From positions 1 to 64,000 of the forward strand of contig NC_041681.1 in NCBI RefSeq assembly GCF_900005765.1: DNA of 64,000 bases, given 5' to 3'. This DNA comes from Plasmodium relictum. Its lineage: Eukaryota > Apicomplexa > Aconoidasida > Haemosporida > Plasmodiidae. Within the stretch, counting starts at the first letter, position 1. Each line of letters begins with the position of its first letter. A program made the translations under genes and the position numbers. Below the pieces are notes generated by a model. That model saw only the letters and a program-made list of their open reading frames with translations. It was not told the origin of the DNA and searched no databases. Positions 24,501 through 36,078 of this stretch are shown here, piece after piece.

Positions 24501-26403
24501 TATTAATTAAAAAAAAAAATGGGAGTTTTATTGATAGCTTAAAAAAAATGTATCTAAAAGAGTATATGATTCATAAGTGTTATAATGAATACTCTTGTGT
24601 TAAAAAAGAATTCAATTTTATTATATTTATTTTAAATAAATTAAATCTTATAAACATATTTCCATATATGAATACACATAAAATATTCTTGCCTAATTAT
24701 CACAATAATAATGCATATAAAAGAAAAAACATTTTTTACGATCATAATTATAAATACCCATTTTTAAATATGATAAATTTTCATCTGAAAAATTTTAAAT
24801 TTCATTCAAAAAAATACACTGATAATAAAACAAAAATATTCAAAAAGTTCATTGAAAAAAACGAAATGATGAATAATTTAGATATGGAAAAAGATGTAAA
24901 TAAAACAAATGAAAATTTTTCATCAGATAAACATGTTTACAAAAAAATTAAAGAAGAAATAATTAATTATAATAGAAGAAAAATGGATTATTGTGATTAT
25001 ATATTCATAAATTTCATAAATAATAAAACTTTAAATAAACCTTTTTTTATTCCTAGATTAATTCTGTTGTTTAATCTTCAATGTTATATTATAATTCATG
25101 ATTTTTTTTTTATGTATTTTTTAGAAAATTTTCAAAAAAGTGAACAATTAAAAAAGGAACACCAATTTCATAATAACAGCTTGTTTAAAACAAAAATAGG
25201 ACAAAAATTATTACATCTAACGGAAAACAAAAAATATCCAGTAGTTATTAAGTATATTAGAAAAATTATTAAAAGAGCCTGCAAATACTTTGAGAATATT
25301 TTTTATTCATATAATAAGATTAATGAATCTAATAAGAAGGTTTATATATATTATTTTAATGATAATTATATTAATCCTAATAGCTTTATTTATGTAAATG
25401 GAAGCGTAAATGTAAAATTTATTTTTTTTTATATTTTAAAAGTTTACTTTTACTTGAAAAAAAATCCATATTCCTCTATTTTTGATGTAAGAGAAAAAAA
25501 AAAAAAATACATAAAATAATATTATAAATACATTTCATAATGGCATTTTGTAAAATTTCCTTATTTCTATCTTTTCAATATATATTTATTGTGTCCATTT
25601 ATATTAGAAAAAGAAATTTATATTATTTTTAATTATTTCGTAAAAAATTCAAAATATCCGAATATTACCATGTTTAAATACCCTTAAAATTAATTTTTTT
25701 TTTTTTTTTATAATATTTTTTTTTGCTTCATATTATATTTATTTATATATTTACTTTATGTATTTTATATTTTCTTATTGCTCCTTTCTTTCATAAAGTT
25801 ACATAAAAATGAATCAGAATAGTGTTGTTTAATTTATGATTCTTATTTTTTTTTTAAATTCATTTATAGTTTCATTAATAGAAAAAAAGATAAATGTAAA
25901 ATACTTAATTAACGGATATTTATTGATTATACATATGTTTCATTTTATTTTTATAGATATATAAAAATATGGAAATTTTAAATTTTTGTGATTTGAGTTT
26001 TCTACTAAAAGCTATGTACGAAGATGGTTTTGTCTGTTTCACATTGATGTATGTATCAAAAAAAAGTCAAATGTATAAATTAAATAAAAATTATAAGATA
26101 ATTAATGATTTTAATAATATAATATCAAATAAAAATTTAAATAGAAAAAAAAAAAATACTTGCAATTTATTTGAGAACACTACAACCTTTGAAGAATCTA
26201 CAGATAATGATGGTATTTTAAAGGGAATAAAAAAAAATAAAATTAAAAATTTCACTTGTCATAAAAATGGGTATGGTAAAAATCATAAGTTTCACTCTAA
26301 CAATTCTTATATTGAGAAAATGATGTATAAAAAAATTAAATTATATTTCGTTAAAGATGATAATATGATTTTTAAAAAGTATGAAGGGACATTTTGGAAT
26401 TGA
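15598..26403 (+). CDS. Putative TFIIIC largest subunit (B-block binding, GTF3C1/tau138-like), three exons
   Basis: Exons are 15598-20256, 20543-25486 and 25957-26403, all phase 0, with donors GTAAGT and GTAAGA and T-rich CAG/TAG acceptors; the product is 3349 residues. The N-terminus (MDKILLKYIFDELCTSF, then TLEGLYENLER) resembles the start of human GTF3C1. A B-block-like winged helix lies at about 134-190 (SLSKYLNLDSKIIHYHLKEL), a second at about 544-606 (GVNGITTKDISQILFL) and a third helical segment at about 838-905. A C2H2 zinc finger is at 1685-1706 (C-x2-C-x12-H-x4-H). The C-terminus (VNGSVNVKFIFFYIL, then FCDLSFLLKAMYEDGFV across intron 2) mirrors the family's last winged helix. TFIIIC binds A and B boxes of tRNA genes and recruits TFIIIB and Pol III in the nucleus. 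Asn/Lys inserts explain the size above the roughly 2100 residues in human. The assignment rests on fold-like patterns, not strong identity. Confidence 0.68.
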
Positions 26404-27349
26404 TTATATATATCTTAAACAGTTATAATATTTCCCCCCCACTTTTTTTTTTTTTTTTAATGTAATATTTATCATAAAGTTTTTTATAAATTTTTTTTTT
26501 TTTTAAATGTAATATTTATTATAAAGTTTTTTATAAATTTTTTTTTTTTTTTAAGTTTAACACTAGTCTATTTCTTTTGTAATTTATTCACACAATTATT
26601 TTGTTGTATATTTTTTTTTTTTTAATTTGAGTTATTTATTTAAAAATATTAAACATTTCATTATATATATGTTAAAATATATTTTTTTTGAAATTATAAA
26701 CAGTTGAATTTTCAAAACAAATTCCTTTTCTTTTTTTCTGTTTCTTCTTTTGTTTCTTATTTTTCCTTTTTTTTGTTTGACCGTTTTTTCGTTCTTCCAT
26801 TGTTTTTTGTTTTCATTTTTCGTTTCTTGTTTTTTCTTTATTTTTTTTTTTTTTTTTCATCCATTACATCTCATTTTATTTTTCTTATGTTATTAAAAAG
26901 CTAAAAATTCTTAAAAAAAAATTATTTGTACCAAAAAATTCAAATATTTTAAGTTTAAAATATTTAAAAAAATAAAATCCCCATGCTGAAGAATAAAAAC
27001 ATAGCAACAATAAAGTACACATTAAAAGAAAAAAAAAAAAAAAAATTATTTTCATGTAAATTATTAATGAAGAAACATCAAAATACTATAATTTTTAAAT
27101 AAAATAAAAATATAATTAAAATTTAAAATTTTGAATCAATCTTAAATTGATTTTTATATAAATTTATTTTCATATATATATAAGTTAATTTTTATATAAA
27201 ATTAAAAAAAGATAAAATAAGAAATCTGTTTTTTTTTTTTTTTTACTTTGCAAAGTAGAACATAATATCTATATGCATTGTAAAAGCATAAACTTTGAAT
27301 ACACATAATTGGAATCATTAAATAATTATGATTATTAAAATGAGATAAA
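26404..27349. other. Intergenic spacer with tandem repeat and C7 tract
   Basis: A rare run of seven Cs (26434-26440) is followed by a two-copy tandem repeat (26443-26537) and T-rich sequence. A 66-codon Phe-rich frame at 26704-26904 is translation of the T-rich tract and is not a gene. The right part presumably carries the protease promoter. Confidence 0.5.
26443..26537. repeat. Two-copy 47-48-bp tandem repeat
   Basis: Each unit is a T run followed by aatgtaatatttat, c or t, ataaagttttttataaa. Copies are 26443-26490 and 26491-26537 and differ at one base plus T-run length. A third T run follows. It lies just after the stop of the TFIIIC1-like gene. Confidence 0.75.
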
Positions 27350-28495
27350 ATGAATATAACAGAAAATAACCTTTTTGATATATTATCAATAAAAAATTAT
27401 GAATATTACTCAAAGCATTATAATTATGATAGTATTGAAAGAAAACTCACATCATTTAATAATATAGGAAATATATGCTACTGTAATGCTTCATTACAGC
27501 TAATTTTATCTATGAAACCATTATGTATATATTTATTAAAAAAGTACAAGAAATTTTATTACAATACAAAGTCGAAATATAAGGGAGATATTTTAAGAAC
27601 TTTATTTGACTTAATAGAAGAAGCATATAGTCTAGATAAAAATTACGTATGCACAAATAAGCATATTAATATATTAAAAAAAATAAAAAAATATAATAAT
27701 AATATAGTAATTAATGCTCAAAATGATGCTCACGAATTTTTACTAATGATACTAGATTTTATTAATGTAGAGTGTAACAGATGTTCAAATATACCTGACA
27801 ATTTCGATATTAAATTGGACGAAAAAGATAACAAAGAAAAAGCTGGTGATAAATATTGGTTTAAATATTTATTTAAGGATAATAGCATTATTACTGATTT
27901 ATTAGGATTTCAAAATATTTCAAGTATTACATGTATTAGCTGTGGGCATACAAGATATAGCTTTGATTTCTGCATTGATTTGGGATTAGAATTTTATGAC
28001 GAAAATTTGAAAAGTACAACTTTAATAGATTTATTAAAAAATAATATAATGGATAAAGATGATTTCTGCTATCTCGAGTGCAGCAATTGTAAATTAAAAA
28101 AAATGAGTCGAATAAAAAAAGGAATATATAGAATGCCTAATTTATATATGATTATTTATATAAAAAGATTTAAATGGATATATGATAGCACAAATTATTG
28201 TAATAATAAAATTAAAAAAATAGATACGATAGTTTTATTGCCAGTTGATGGATTAGTTGATTTTACTTCTTTTTCTTTTATGTCTAATCACGAATCGTTA
28301 TATAATTGTAAGTATATTATTGAAAGTATTATATGCCACAGTGGAAATAGTTATAATGGGCATTATACTGCTATTGTTAAATACAGTGATGGTTTTTATA
28401 AATGTAATGATGATAAAATTAAAAAACTAAATAATCCTTATAATCCTGAAAATATTAATGATATTTATTTATTATTACTTAAAAGAGTTTCTTAA
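27350..28495 (+). CDS. Ubiquitin-specific protease (USP/UCH family C19 deubiquitinase)
   Basis: This 381-residue single-exon protein is close to a bare USP catalytic domain. The Cys box GNICYCNASLQ (40-50) gives catalytic Cys43. NAQNDAHEFLLMIL is the QDAHEF-type motif. Two Cys pairs (CISCGH and CSNCKLKK) form the usual zinc-binding fingers. The His box is HSGNSYNGHYTAIVKY with His338, and FYKCNDDK supplies the third catalytic residue near Asn353 or Asp354. It would cleave ubiquitin or a ubiquitin-like protein from substrates; its partner is unknown because it lacks extra targeting domains. The Cys box is slightly unusual: Thr to Ile before, and Met/Leu to Cys after, the catalytic residue. All catalytic elements are present, so it should be active. 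The start is the first ATG after an A-rich leader. Confidence 0.93.
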   Translation: MNITENNLFDILSIKNYEYYSKHYNYDSIERKLTSFNNIGNICYCNASLQLILSMKPLCIYLLKKYKKFYYNTKSKYKGDILRTLFDLIEEAYSLDKNYVCTNKHINILKKIKKYNNNIVINAQNDAHEFLLMILDFINVECNRCSNIPDNFDIKLDEKDNKEKAGDKYWFKYLFKDNSIITDLLGFQNISSITCISCGHTRYSFDFCIDLGLEFYDENLKSTTLIDLLKNNIMDKDDFCYLECSNCKLKKMSRIKKGIYRMPNLYMIIYIKRFKWIYDSTNYCNNKIKKIDTIVLLPVDGLVDFTSFSFMSNHESLYNCKYIIESIICHSGNSYNGHYTAIVKYSDGFYKCNDDKIKKLNNPYNPENINDIYLLLLKRVS

Positions 28496-31156
28496 ATGAT
28501 AGAAAAAAACTTAAGTTGATATAAAAAAAAAAAAAAAAAAATTTAAATTAAAATAAAATTAATTCACGATAAATGAATATATTCTGATAAAATATTTTAA
28601 AATAATAAAATTCCCTATAAATATATATATGTATAGTGATAAATAAAAATTTTCATATTATTATTTAAAACTAATTCTATATTCTACAAATTCGCATTTT
28701 AAATATAAAATATATAATATTTTTTTATGTTAGTCGTAAAACATTATTTCATATATATAATATGTAAATTATATGAATCCTTTTTTAGTTAATCTTGTAT
28801 TTAATATTATAAATTAAAAAAAATAATAATTAAGCATTTTTTTAACATAGAATTTTTTTTTTATTATATTAAAAATTTTATGTGTATATATAACTTCAAA
28901 TATATTATTATAAAATAATAGAAACATAATATTTGTTTTATTAATATGTATGTTTATATTTCTTTTTTTAGAAAATATAAAATATTATAATTTTTTTTTC
29001 ACTGTTTTATTTTTTTCTTTTTTCTAAATATGATACATATGATTAAATGTTTTCTTAATCTTCCTTTTTTTTTTTTTAACCGAGAAATATAAAAATAGAA
29101 ATTTAATTTGTAATAATTTTTTTATGTTTTTATTACATTAAGAAATTTATAAAAAATTATACATATTTGTAAATTAGTAATTATAATTTTATATTAATAG
29201 AAATTTTTTTTTTTCTTAATGATAAAAAAATATTTATATTTTACTGAAGAATTCCAAAAAAAAAGAAGAGAATGATGAATAGTTCAGATTTTCTTTCAAA
29301 ATTTTTTAATTATTGATTTGTTTTTTTATTTTAAATTTTCTGTCCATTTTTAATTATATATACCTAATATATAATATTTTAGAGTTCTATAAGTATTGAT
29401 ATTGAACCAAAGTTTTGTTAAAAAAAAAATATATTAAAATAAATGTACATTAAATAATAAGTTTGTGCAAGAAAAAAGAAGAAAAACAAATTTTCATAAC
29501 AATATATATAGATATATAACCATTTAAAAGTTAAAATGTAGATTTTTTTTTTTTTTTTTCTAATAATTTAAAAGAAAAATATATATAAAAAAAATAATTA
29601 AATAATGAATATATAATAAAATTAGTAATTTTAAAAATTTATTTTTCAGAATTACTGTTCTATAAAGAAAATTAATAGAGTAAATTTATATATAATAATT
29701 CACACATCTTTCGTAATTTTAAAAAATAATAAAGTAAAAAGCATGAATAAAATTTAATATAATGCTATTTGTAATATATTAAAAAATATTGAAAAATATT
29801 TAATATCATAAATAACACTAATTTTATCAAAAAAATTATTTATCTCTTTCATTTTTTATTTTATTTTATTTTATTTTTTGTCTCTTTATAAGACAAGGAG
29901 AGTAATATAATAATATTCTCTCTTACCTTAAAATATTTATTACATTTACTTTTTTACTAAGATTAAATAATACATTAGTCAGATGATACTATATCAGATA
30001 CATTAGGTATTTAATTTTTTTTTACTTTAGGAATATTATAGCTTTAATAGATACTAACTTTTTTAATGTGCATAATAATTTTAATTGTAGAAAATAAAAA
30101 AGTAAAAAAAAGTAAAAAAAAAAAAAAGAGTATATTTTGCAAACCGATAAAAAAATTTTATAAAAATAAAAAGAAATATGCATCTTATAAAAACTTTTAT
30201 AGTAAAAATAACATATTCTAATTTATTAACTAATAAATTAAATACGAAATATATTTTATATTTTTAAAAGATTTATGTGTATTGTCATATTTATATTAAT
30301 TTTCCTTTTGTTGTTATATGTTTCATTATATTTTTGCTGTTATTATTTTTAATGAAATTTCTATAGAGAAATCCGCTCTATATATTATTCTATCTATTGA
30401 ATATGTATTTTAAAAATATGCAAAGAATACAATCTCATTAAATGAACTAAATAAAAAAAAACAAAATTTATTTAAAAATCTAAAAAAAAAAAAAATACAT
30501 AAATAATATACATTATAATCTTATTATTAATAAAAAAAAAAAAAATGTCTAAATTTTATTTCAAAAAAGATAAAGCAATTTTCAAAAATAATTTCATATT
30601 TGTCAATTTTTAATTATATTATTTATATGTGTTCGTATGCATATAGTGTATAATAAATATTTATTATATTTCCTTTTTTTTTTTTAATTTTTTATATAAT
30701 ACTATTATCTAAATAAGCAACCAATGGTATTTTAAAGTTTCATTAATTTTATGTTAATTAAAGCAGGTACATTTTTACTTAATAACATATGAAATAAAAA
30801 ATATATATATATATCTAAAATAATAAAAGTATAAATCTATCACTTCTTATATGCATATAATATCTTATAACAATATACCTAAAATTTTGTATAGGCACAT
30901 ATATATATAATTAGTATATAAACTAAAACAATATATGCATAGAAAAAATAACAAAAACAATAAATTTAAGTAACATAATATGATCTAAAAAAAATAATGA
31001 AAAATTTTAAAGTAGTTAAACATATAAATACTCAAAGGATATATAATAGTTTTTAATAAGAAATATAGATGAAGAAATAAAAATAAGACTCTTTAAAAAA
31101 ATTTAAATTATCAAAAAATAATAAAAAACTTACGAATTAAAGAGAAGATTGATAAT
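28496..31156. other. AT-rich intergenic spacer
   Basis: About 2.7 kb without a gene between two plus-strand genes. One slightly GC-richer patch at 29880-30030 has imperfect inverted repeats around gagag/ctctc, and a 7-bp stem (30362-30368 with 30376-30382) flanks the loop aaatccg. No RNA family is recognised. Confidence 0.5.
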
Positions 31157-33892
31157 ATGGAGAAGAAAAAAGAAGAAAAAGAAAATTTAATAATTGAAAG
31201 ATATCATGAAAGTAATGAATATGGTGAAAAAAGAAAAAACAATGAAAAAAATGAGAAGATTAAAATTAATGAAAAAAATAAAATTAACAAAAAGAATGAA
31301 GCTAATAAGAAAAATATAAAAAATATCAGATGTGTAAGATGTAGATATAACAAAAGAGATAAAGTTATCAGTAGAAATGACATTATTGAAAATAATGGAA
31401 TTATAGTAAATAATAATTTAAGGAAAGAAAAAGAAATTAATAAAAAATGTAACTATGTGTTTTATAAAAATTGTCAAAATAATGAATTAGAAAACGATTA
31501 TGAAAGCAGTGAAGACTTCTTAAATAGTGATACATGTGATAGTAGTAACTCTGATGTAAGTATAAATACAGATGAAAATGAAAATATGAATGGATTTGTT
31601 GAAATTTTTGAGAGTATTGATTATAGAAACAATTCTACATTAGATTCAAATTGTGAAATTATAAGAAATCCTGATTTAGTTGAAACTTTTGAAATTTATG
31701 ATATTTTTGAAAATGATGATAATTTAAACAATAATAATATAAACAAATATATATGCGATAAAAAAGACAATGAAATAAAGAATAATCAATTAAATGATAG
31801 TGAAGTAATAAATAAACTAAACCATAATAATAATCATTTAAGGGAATATGATGTCGAAAAAACCATCATAGAAAACGAGTTGTCAAAAAAAATATTACTA
31901 TATTTTCCTTTTTTTAAAAAGAGTATATTCATAGATGCAATTATTGAACATTTTCAAAAAGAAGGAATAAAAAACTTAGACAAAAATGATTTAAAATCAC
32001 AATGTTATGAAATCATAAAAGAAATATACGATTACAACAGTTATAATAACAAATTTGATAGAAATGTAAAAAATAAAAAATTATTAAATGAATATTTTTG
32101 TGAAAAATTAAACAATAAAAAATACGATATGAAATTAGAGATGGATTATTATGAATTTGAGTTTTTTTCAATTTTTTTTTTAAGTTATTTTCGTTTTTCA
32201 TTATATTTATCAGGTTTTATAAATTCTTCCTTTCTTTATCATTCAAATGAAATACATTTCCATATATTTGTTTTAAATAGATATCACCATTTTGTTGATA
32301 ATTTTTACTTAAATGATACTTCTCCATTTACTCCCAATGAAGTAAATGAAATAATAGCTACTTATAAAAAATCTATTATTTCAATTCTAGATTACTTAGA
32401 TGCTTTTTATCCATTTTTTTTGCTCATCTATAATATTATCACATATATTCATATAAAATCCAAAAAAACAACAACTATATTAGAAAACAATGAAATTATT
32501 CTAAAAAATAATTGTAAAGAAATCAATAAAAAGGATTTTCTGAGGTGGACCAAAGGTAATTCATCCTCCATGAGTAAACATGTCATTAATAAATTTGATC
32601 TCATAAAAAAGATAAATAAAATTAAAAGAAAATTTTTTAAGCATAATCATAATAAGTTTATATTAATGATTATTGACAAATTAAATAGCTTCTGGGTAGT
32701 AAACTGCATATATGAAAAAAAAGTTGATGTAAAAGGAATAGATAATTATATGGAGAAATTTATTTTAAATATAAAAAATAATATGCTTATAAAATACATA
32801 ATTTATTCTATCGTTCAAAAGTTAAATGAAATTTTATCAAGAGTAGAAAAAAAAAGTTTCGAAGATGTAGATGAAATTTGTAAAAAGAATATTTTATCTA
32901 TTTCTACACTACTAAGTTTTGAATCACTAAAAAAAATTAAAAAAAAAGATAAATGGCTATTATTATTGAAACATAACTATTTTTATATTGAAAAAAGTTA
33001 TTATTTTTTTAAAGAATTACATGAAAAAAAAATTATTTATTTTCAGATACAGAATTTATTTAGATCTATTCTAAATTTTAAAATAAATGTGGTTTATAAT
33101 CATTTTATTCAATACTTTTATGTTAGTGATATAAAAAATAAAAAAATAGATACTATATATGATTACATTTATTATATAAAAAATAAAAAAAATATATTAA
33201 TTACACTGTTTGCATATAAAAGATTAATTTATAAGTTGAAATTTGACGTAAATAGCTATGGTTTAATGGATTCTATTTACAATTCTTTAAAATTTTTATT
33301 CATGGAAAAAGAGTCCATTAATTTAATAAAAAAAAATACATTAATAAAAAAAAATTTTATGTATTTGTTCAATATTATGATTACTTCCTTAAATTTTGAA
33401 AAATATAAGAATATCGTCATGCCTACGAAAAATATCATTAAAAATTCTTTCTTTCATTTAGAAAATAACGTTATAAAAAATATACTATTAAATGTTTCAA
33501 ATAAAATTACAAGAATTAGATATAAGGGTGATATTTATTCACATACTTCTTTTTCTTGTTATTATGAAAGAGAGCTTAATGAAGAATTGTTTACTGTTTT
33601 AAGAAGTAACAAAATAAATAAATTAGATAAAAATTATTTAATAAAAGAAGTTGAAAATTTTATAACAAAATTACAAAAAAACAATTATAGAAAAATAAAA
33701 TTTATAACATCATTAAATGGATATAACTATAACTGTGAGAATAATGATATATATAATTTTTTAAATTTACTGAATATAAAAAAAAAAAAAAAAACGAAAA
33801 ATAAAATGAACACATATTTTTATAATGAATGCATTTATACTGAAAAAGAAAGTAAAAAATTTCAAGACTATACATCAAATCATAATGTATAG
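31157..33892 (+). CDS. Unrecognised conserved-type protein, 911 aa
   Basis: This is a single open frame of 911 residues with normal Plasmodium coding composition; I do not recognise the family. The first 60 residues are Lys/Glu/Asn-rich. A Cys pair CVRCRYNKRDK near 58-68 could bind metal with later cysteines, but no full finger is seen. Residues about 110-240 are acidic and Asn-rich. From about 245 to the end the protein is mostly helical, with aromatic and Lys-rich segments. Two stretches (FFSIFFLSYFRFSLYLSGF and AFYPFFLLIYNIITYIHI) are hydrophobic enough for buried helices but contain charges nearby, so membrane insertion is uncertain. There is no signal peptide. The frame starts at the first ATG after an A-rich leader and ends in NHNV. 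Confidence 0.88.
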   Translation: MEKKKEEKENLIIERYHESNEYGEKRKNNEKNEKIKINEKNKINKKNEANKKNIKNIRCVRCRYNKRDKVISRNDIIENNGIIVNNNLRKEKEINKKCNYVFYKNCQNNELENDYESSEDFLNSDTCDSSNSDVSINTDENENMNGFVEIFESIDYRNNSTLDSNCEIIRNPDLVETFEIYDIFENDDNLNNNNINKYICDKKDNEIKNNQLNDSEVINKLNHNNNHLREYDVEKTIIENELSKKILLYFPFFKKSIFIDAIIEHFQKEGIKNLDKNDLKSQCYEIIKEIYDYNSYNNKFDRNVKNKKLLNEYFCEKLNNKKYDMKLEMDYYEFEFFSIFFLSYFRFSLYLSGFINSSFLYHSNEIHFHIFVLNRYHHFVDNFYLNDTSPFTPNEVNEIIATYKKSIISILDYLDAFYPFFLLIYNIITYIHIKSKKTTTILENNEIILKNNCKEINKKDFLRWTKGNSSSMSKHVINKFDLIKKINKIKRKFFKHNHNKFILMIIDKLNSFWVVNCIYEKKVDVKGIDNYMEKFILNIKNNMLIKYIIYSIVQKLNEILSRVEKKSFEDVDEICKKNILSISTLLSFESLKKIKKKDKWLLLLKHNYFYIEKSYYFFKELHEKKIIYFQIQNLFRSILNFKINVVYNHFIQYFYVSDIKNKKIDTIYDYIYYIKNKKNILITLFAYKRLIYKLKFDVNSYGLMDSIYNSLKFLFMEKESINLIKKNTLIKKNFMYLFNIMITSLNFEKYKNIVMPTKNIIKNSFFHLENNVIKNILLNVSNKITRIRYKGDIYSHTSFSCYYERELNEELFTVLRSNKINKLDKNYLIKEVENFITKLQKNNYRKIKFITSLNGYNYNCENNDIYNFLNLLNIKKKKKTKNKMNTYFYNECIYTEKESKKFQDYTSNHNV

Positions 33893-35084
33893 GACTTAAT
33901 TATAGAAATATTAATATAAAAAATATAAATGTTTACGAAAAATTAATGTAATATTATAATGAAGATTAGCTATATCATAGAGATAACTTGCGCACTAAAT
34001 ATCAAATAAAAAGTAAGCATAAATCAAATAATAAAACTGAATTTTATAAGAAAGATAATAATGTTATGAATGTCTTTTTATAAAATTTTTTTAAAAATTA
34101 ATAAAATGAATAAATCAAAAATGAAAAAAAATATAATAAAATTTTATTTAATAAACTAAATTAAAAAGATATGAAAGTGAGAAAATTACAAGATAAACAA
34201 AAATATTACTAAAAAGTTATAAAATTTAAAATCCAATCTAGGAAATTATAATAAAATGATAAATTAACCAAGAGAAAAACAATACCGAAGCTGTTGTAAA
34301 ATGTCTAATTAAATTATAACAATAGTATAGCATATGTAAATTTAATAAAAATAATTTATGTCTAGGAATTTATTTGGATTAATAGGATTAAAAAATAAAA
34401 ATAATTTATATGAAAGGTATATTTAATAATATTTTAAATAATTTTTTATTGGTAAGAAAAAAAAAAAATTGTGAAATATTTTTATTACATTCACAGATAC
34501 TAACAAAAATTAAATTTCTAATAACTTTTTTTTTCCTCTATTAAAGAGAATATATATATAAATTTTAATTTTTTTGGTGAAATTTTATTAAAATAAGATA
34601 TATACTTTTACACAATAATTATTTCCATTTATATCTTATGTTAGTTAATGATTTGTAATTTTTTTAATATGCAATAAAACATCATGCTTAATATGTAAAT
34701 CATTTATAAATAAAATTAAAAGTTACAAAAAATATAAAATATTGAATTAGTAGGTCAATTCTGAGTTGATATAAATTGTTCTCATCATTTGCTTATATAC
34801 AAATGAGTAAATTAAGAAATTATGTAACATAAAATAAGTAAGCATTTGTTATTTTAAAAATTTTAAATAATTATATATATATATTTGGAATTTTGTTTAA
34901 ACATAGTACTTTAAATATATAATGAAGATTTTACTATATAAAGAATAAGGGAAAAATAAGAAATGTATGCAATCCATTACATATATGTAAATATATACAA
35001 AAATCTAAGTATATTGTCTACTATATGTATTTTACAAAAAATAGAATAAATTTCAAAATAAAAGCAACTTTTCTATTAAAACAC

Positions 35085-35123
<39 letters not shown>

Positions 35124-35877
35124 TATAAAAATAGTCAATACTTCTCATAAATTTACAGGAAAATCATTTTTTTTTATTTTTTTTTCTGAAAAACTACAGA
35201 CTAAACAAAATATTTTTTTTTAAAAAAAAAAAATCTTTCATTTGAATTTATAATTTATAAAAGTTATACTATTTTATGTTACTTAAAAATAAAAAAGTGT
35301 ATGTAAATAACAACCTTTTTATATATTATCTTTTATTTTCATATGTAGATATTTATATTTCTAGTTTAAGGTGCCAATATTTATTTAATGTCATGTTATT
35401 ATATTATTAAATAAAGAACTATCAAAATTTGAATATTAAAAAAAAAAAAATGCATAATACATTAATTTTTTTTATATAATTACTATTTTATATTATCTTT
35501 CATATCATCATATATAATTTATTGTATTACATCTAAAATATATTATTATATAATAAATTACAATAAGGGTAATTTAATAAATAAAAATATTTTTCAAAAA
35601 ACATTTTAAAAATTATCTTGTTTTAAAAAAAAAAATAGCTATTTTATGTTTTACATTATTTTGTTTTTATTAACTTTATAATATTTTATTTTAATTCATA
35701 AAAAAAAAAAAAGCATTAAAAATAAAATTAAAAGAATATAATTTAGATGATCTTTAATTTCATTTTCCCCAATATTGTTCGCATATTTCATAAGAAATTC
35801 TTTATAAATAATAATAAATGCATGCTATATCTATCAGTTGTCAATAAAAAATATTTGTATATAATTCATTTTAAGTT

Positions 35878-35909
<32 letters not shown>

Positions 35910-36078
35910 GAAAAATACATAATTATTAACTCTGTATTTAAAAATTACCAAAAAAAAATAATATAAATTTTTGCTCTTGATGCATCATCTTTTATTCTTA
36001 CGTATCTTTTTTATTCTATTATATTTTTTTCATAATTTTTCAGATATTTAAATTGTATATGTTGTGTATTTTAGATAT
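33893..36078. other. Intergenic spacer between convergent genes
   Basis: About 2.2 kb lies between the 911-aa gene (plus) and the 688-aa gene (minus), so both 3' ends face it. It holds a 31-bp TA microsatellite (35091-35121) and AAAAG repeats near 35885-35914. No gene is seen; a 60-codon frame at 35747-35929 ends in those repeats and is not supported. Confidence 0.5.
35091..35121. repeat. (TA)n microsatellite
   Basis: About 31 bases of uninterrupted TA alternation lie in the spacer between convergent genes. Confidence 0.9.

Noticed and set aside
30362-30382. Small hairpin as a structured RNA
   Set aside because: A 7-bp stem alone is expected by chance in 2.7 kb of AT-rich spacer and no other RNA feature accompanies it.
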